A stretch of DNA of 8,094 nucleotides from Acidobacteriota bacterium. GTDB lineage: Bacteria > Acidobacteriota > Blastocatellia > Pyrinomonadales > Pyrinomonadaceae. Below are positions 5,316 through 8,094 of this stretch, in pieces; the stretch's first letter is position 1; every line of letters starts with the position of its first letter. A program made the position numbers and the translations under genes. The notes under the pieces were generated by a model. It was not told the origin of the DNA. It did not search any database and saw only the letters and a program-made list of their open reading frames with translations. The DNA lies in the NCBI GenBank assembly GCA_013698055.1, contig JACCVS010000212.1:1-8094 (forward strand). The letters are read 5' to 3'.

Positions 5316-5715
5316 CACTAACATTGTCGTTTCCGGCTTGCTCTGGCGTGGGCTACCGCGTCGTGTCTTGGACACTGCTCGTGACGGCATCATTGGATTA
5401 TTCACCAGCATCGCGCTGCTCGAAGAATTGGAAGATGCTTTAAGCCGTGAGAAATCCGCTCCGCGTCTTGAAGCTGCGAACGTCACGGCGCATGAATTGG
5501 TTTTGGGGTACGCGGCTCTGGCAAGGGTAGTTGAAGCCGCAACTATAGAACCTGTAGTTCTCGCCGACCCCGATGATGATGCTGTGTTGGCTTGCGCGCT
5601 CGCGGCTCAGTGTGAAGTCCTCACTTCCAGCGACAGCCATCTTCTGGATTTGAAGCAATACAAAGATGTTCGCATTCTCACGGCATCGGAATTATTCATT
5701 GAGCTTTCGCTATAG
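5299..5715 (+). CDS. PIN-domain toxin (VapC-like, COG1569 family)
   Basis: 138 residues, normal length for the family. PIN toxins are metal-dependent ribonucleases that usually cut tRNA or rRNA. Motifs: the N-terminal strand MRVVADTNIVVSGLLW with catalytic D6 and N8; the segment TSIALLEELEDAL carrying the conserved Glu (E43); DPDDDAVLACAL with acidic residues D92-D94; and LTSSDSHLLDL with D112 followed by HLL. All four acidic positions of the active site are present, so the enzyme looks intact. It begins inside the last codons of the antitoxin gene. No separate ribosome-binding site is evident, which points to coupling. The target RNA cannot be deduced. Confidence 0.9.
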   Translation: MRVVADTNIVVSGLLWRGLPRRVLDTARDGIIGLFTSIALLEELEDALSREKSAPRLEAANVTAHELVLGYAALARVVEAATIEPVVLADPDDDAVLACALAAQCEVLTSSDSHLLDLKQYKDVRILTASELFIELSL

Positions 5716-5736
5716 AAATAATCCAATAGCGGTTTT
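5708..5736 (+). terminator. Possible weak Rho-independent terminator after the PIN toxin
   Basis: CGCTAT (5708-5713) and ATAGCG (5726-5731) form a 6-bp stem with a 12-base loop, followed by GTTTTAG. The stem is short and the T-tract only four bases, and the left arm includes the toxin stop codon, so termination would be partial at best. It would separate the toxin-antitoxin operon from the hydrolase gene 45 bp downstream. Confidence 0.35.
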
Positions 5737-5760
5737 AGATTCCTTAATAGGAGAAGAGCA

Positions 5761-6738
5761 GTGAGGTCAGCCTGGGTGTTTGCATTCTTATTGATGTTAT
5801 CTGTGGTTACGGCTTCCGGCCAGGCAACAAGGCCGCGTATCGAAGACCTCGCGCGCCAGTTCGCTTACGACAGCAAAGCACCGCTGGATGTGCGCGAGGT
5901 GGGCAGGAAGCGCCGTGACAGCGTGACCATCATTGACCTCACCTACGCCAGCCCGCGCGGCGGGCGTGTGCCTGCCTATCTGGTCGTGCCGGACGGCAAG
6001 AAGCCATCCGCTGCCATTCTCTTCGGCCACTGGATGATGCCCGGCTCGCCCATGAAGAACCGAAATGAGTTTCTGGAGGAAGCTGTTGTGATGGCACGCT
6101 CGGGCGCTGTCTCACTCCTGATTGATGCCCCGCTCGTCCGCCCCGGCTTCGTTTTGGAGAAAGACGAGATGCGCGCGGCGGCTCAATCGTCAGAAGTATC
6201 TCGCCAGCAGGTGATTGATTTCCGGCGGGGCATTGATCTGCTGACATCTCGTTACAAGATCGGCAAGAATGCAATTGCCTACGTCGGCCATAGCTTCGAC
6301 GCGCACGTCGGCGGTCTTCTTTCCGCCGTGGAGAAACGCATCAATTCCTTTGTACTGATGGCCGGAGGTTTCGCCGACGAGGAGTATGTCTTTGACCCGG
6401 ACAACGCCGAGATGCGAAAACTGCGCGAGCGCGTTGGGGATGATGCACTCCGCGCCTACTTCCGTAAGTACGATTGGGATGATCCCATTAATCTGGTCAG
6501 CCACAGCGCGCCCGCGACCGTGTTCCTACAGTTCGGGCGGCAGGACAAGCCAATCACCGAGAAGATGGCGAACCGCTACTATGAACTCTTCGCCGAGCCG
6601 AAAAAGATTGAATTCTACGACGCCGGGCACGCGCTCAACGCGAAAGCCCGCCGCGACCGCGCCGAATGGCTCAGGCAAAGGCTGTCGCTCAAACCGATTG
6701 ATTATTCAGCCTTTGAACGAATACCTGAGCTAAAATAG
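5761..6738 (+). CDS. Secreted alpha/beta hydrolase (dienelactone hydrolase-like)
   Basis: 325 residues from GTG at 5761, with AGGAG seven bases upstream (5749-5753). A Sec signal peptide covers about 1-21 (RSAW, hydrophobic FAFLLMLSVV, then TASGQ), so the enzyme acts outside the cytoplasm. The alpha/beta hydrolase core runs from about 60 to 310. Motifs: AYLVVPDGKKPSAAILFGHW (72-91) is the strand and oxyanion region; the nucleophile elbow AYVGHSFDAHVGG gives S178; the acid is D262 in FLQFGRQDKP; the catalytic His is H290 in YDAGHALN. The triad is complete and in order. The elbow reads GHSFD rather than the usual G-x-S-x-G, which is tolerated in some dienelactone-hydrolase-like and prolyl-oligopeptidase-like enzymes. 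Substrate unknown; an ester or peptide is likely. Higher GC than the preceding toxin genes suggests it belongs to the chromosomal core. Confidence 0.88.
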   Translation: MRSAWVFAFLLMLSVVTASGQATRPRIEDLARQFAYDSKAPLDVREVGRKRRDSVTIIDLTYASPRGGRVPAYLVVPDGKKPSAAILFGHWMMPGSPMKNRNEFLEEAVVMARSGAVSLLIDAPLVRPGFVLEKDEMRAAAQSSEVSRQQVIDFRRGIDLLTSRYKIGKNAIAYVGHSFDAHVGGLLSAVEKRINSFVLMAGGFADEEYVFDPDNAEMRKLRERVGDDALRAYFRKYDWDDPINLVSHSAPATVFLQFGRQDKPITEKMANRYYELFAEPKKIEFYDAGHALNAKARRDRAEWLRQRLSLKPIDYSAFERIPELK

Positions 6739-6850
6739 AAGGTGATGAAAAATCGGCAAAGTTAGGGCAGCAATCTGCTCATCATGCAATCCGGGCATTT
6801 AACCAAGACCGTATATTAGATTGAACATTTCATATGGGAGAATTTTGAAA

Positions 6851-7387
6851 ATGAATAGACGTTTCTTTCTCAGATCAGCCATGACTCTTGGAGCAGTTGC
6901 CGGTCTTTCCAGAATATCGCTGGCGCAGGCGTTAACTCAGAACGACTTACTCAAGGGAAAGATTGCTGCATTACCTTTTGAAAAAGTCGTCAAGACAGAT
7001 GCTGAGTGGAAAAGCATTCTGACTCCGGAGCAATACTATATAACGCGGCAGAAAGGGACTGAGGCCCCATATACCAGTCCGCTTAATAAAATTCATGGGA
7101 AGGGCGTCTTTGCGTGTGTCTCGTGTTCCCTGCCCTTGTTCAGCTCCAGCACCAAGTTTGACTCGCACACGGGCTGGCCGAGTTTCTGGCAGCCTATCGC
7201 TAAAGAGAATGTGCGCGAGGAAGTTGATAATAGTCTGGGCGCGACGCGGACGGAGGTTTTGTGCAATCGCTGCGACGCGCATCTGGGACACGTCTTTGAT
7301 GATGGCCCCAAGCCAACCGGCCTGCGCTATTGTATGAATGGCATTGCGATGAAATTTGTGGCTAACGTGGCGAAGAAGCGTAAGTGA
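6851..7387 (+). CDS. msrB: Tat-exported peptide-methionine (R)-S-oxide reductase MsrB
   Basis: 178 residues from the ATG at 6851; a GGGAG lies 10 bases upstream (6836-6840), and the in-frame TTG at 6821 is rejected since it precedes that site and would bury the export signal. MsrB reduces methionine-R-sulfoxide in oxidised proteins. The N terminus has a twin-arginine signal (NRRFFLRSA, then a hydrophobic stretch to about 27), so the folded enzyme is exported and should repair envelope proteins. The MsrB domain spans about 46-172: zinc pairs C89-x2-C92 and C138-x2-C141, FDSHTGWPSFW (103-113), CDAHLGHVFDDGP (141-153), and catalytic C161 in RYCMNG. The position often occupied by a resolving Cys before GWPSF is Thr, so recycling may go directly through a thioredoxin-like donor. 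It lies 112 bp after the hydrolase gene; the promoter is unclear, with TATATT (6812-6817) as a lone -10 candidate. Confidence 0.93.
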   Translation: MNRRFFLRSAMTLGAVAGLSRISLAQALTQNDLLKGKIAALPFEKVVKTDAEWKSILTPEQYYITRQKGTEAPYTSPLNKIHGKGVFACVSCSLPLFSSSTKFDSHTGWPSFWQPIAKENVREEVDNSLGATRTEVLCNRCDAHLGHVFDDGPKPTGLRYCMNGIAMKFVANVAKKRK

Positions 7388-7428
7388 GACGCCTCATGTC
7401 TTAATGGTTTGTGCCTTTTTTGAAATTG

Positions 7429-8094
7429 CTATGAGGTAAATCGCCGTTTTCCGAGTCGCCGCCGATAGTCCTCACCCTCAATTACCAGTGTCTTGCACAT
7501 TTCGTAGAGGCGGCTGCGCATCCTGACTCCTATCCGATCCTCAAGTGTGGTCATTTCACTGATGCGCTTGGCAGGACTTCTTTGTTCTTGTAGTTCTTGT
7601 TCGAGAGCTGTCTTCTCGCGCGTTCGCTGCTCATAAGTCATTCGCTCAGACTCATTGCGGATGCCAGCCGTGCTGAGTTTCTGTAATTCAACCTGTAGCT
7701 CACGCAAGCGTCGCTCGACAGGAGTTTCTCTTTCGCTTCTGTAACGAGGCTCGTCCAGATAATTCGTTGTAAAGATGGTTAATTTTTTATCGTTATAGCG
7801 AGTGTTGATAATTTGCGCCATCGTATCACGCACCCAATCAGTCGGGATTGATGCGCCAAGCTCGTCAAGCACCAAAACTTCCGCTTGATAGATAGGTGCT
7901 AGCACGCCTAACTCGGAAGTTTTGGAAATGGAATTATAAGAGCCTTGAATCTCTTTGAGCAGAGAGCCAAACTCATAAAATAAACAATTCACACCCTTTT
8001 TCCTGATGAGGTCTTGCAGGATTGCGACTGCCAGGTGAGTTTTGCCAACTCCAACCGACCCCATAAAGAGCAGACCTTTGTCATCTTCGACTAC
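7429..8094 (-). CDS. DnaC-like AAA+ helicase-loader ATPase with a helical insertion, N-terminally truncated by window edge
   Basis: 221 residues are visible; the frame continues open past 8094, so the true start lies outside (VVEDDKGLLF precedes the internal Met at 8064). DnaC/IstB-type ATPases load the replicative helicase or assist transposases. Motifs by visible residue: Walker A GSVGVGKT (12-19, K18), Walker B VLVLDELGA (73-81, D77-E78), sensor 1 FTTNY (108-112), and LEDRIGVRMRSRLYEM (184-199) with the likely arginine finger, ending in VIEGEDYRRR. Most relatives go from TTNY almost directly into the LEDRIG motif; here about 60 charged, helix-prone residues (about 121-180, with ERRLRELQVELQKL and TALEQELQEQR) stand between. 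No IstA-type transposase is in view, so the helicase-loader reading is preferred. It is convergent with msrB, with a 41-bp gap. Confidence 0.88.
   Translation of the reverse strand, partial: VVEDDKGLLFMGSVGVGKTHLAVAILQDLIRKKGVNCLFYEFGSLLKEIQGSYNSISKTSELGVLAPIYQAEVLVLDELGASIPTDWVRDTMAQIINTRYNDKKLTIFTTNYLDEPRYRSERETPVERRLRELQVELQKLSTAGIRNESERMTYEQRTREKTALEQELQEQRSPAKRISEMTTLEDRIGVRMRSRLYEMCKTLVIEGEDYRRRLGKRRFTS

Noticed and set aside
7388..7428. Bidirectional terminator between msrB and the DnaC-like gene
   Set aside because: A T6 run and a distant CCTCAT/ATGAGG pair are present, but no compact stem precedes the T-run on either strand.
1..8094. CRISPR array, tRNA or rRNA gene, insertion sequence
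   Set aside because: No regularly spaced repeats, cloverleaf-type sequence, rRNA-like stretch, transposase or long terminal inverted repeats were seen.

Overview
The window looks like a piece of an Acidobacteriota chromosome, most likely Blastocatellia or a Pyrinomonadaceae-like lineage. This is an inference from gene style: a Hanks-type kinase with an N-terminal Cys zinc-ribbon, a long Ser/Pro/Asn-rich linker and a C-terminal sensor-like domain, followed by a secreted protein whose mature start (DEEEAVRGSFLTTR) is of a kind seen in that phylum. No rRNA or tRNA is present and no database search was possible.

Left part (1-2540, minus strand): a membrane-anchored serine/threonine protein kinase (405-2540), and downstream of it the signal-peptide start of a secreted low-complexity protein cut by the window edge (1-257). 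The two may be co-transcribed.

Middle part (2541-5760): an accessory block on the plus strand made of small, independently equipped units. A brnT/brnA toxin-antitoxin pair comes first, with a near-consensus promoter whose -10 region is covered by a perfect inverted repeat and whose mRNA is probably leaderless. Then come an unexplained stretch of about 290 bp, an unrecognised 136-residue protein, an Uma2-family PD-(D/E)XK nuclease bracketed by hairpins and short imperfect direct repeats, and a second toxin-antitoxin pair (small antitoxin plus PIN-domain toxin) with its own promoter and a possible terminator. The layout of single genes or pairs in one orientation with structured gaps recalls a gene-capture hotspot, but no integrase, transposase or canonical attC site is visible.

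Right part (5761-8094): two exported proteins on the plus strand, a signal-peptide-bearing alpha/beta hydrolase and a Tat-exported MsrB methionine sulfoxide reductase, which suggests envelope maintenance. Converging on them from the minus strand is a DnaC-like AAA+ helicase-loader ATPase, cut at its N terminus by the window end. It carries an unusual insertion of about 60 charged, helical residues between sensor 1 and the predicted arginine-finger segment.

The most distinctive points are the leaderless, operator-covered brnTA promoter, the insertion in the DnaC-like ATPase, and the repeats and hairpins that bracket the Uma2 gene together with a well-initiated antisense small ORF at its 3' end.
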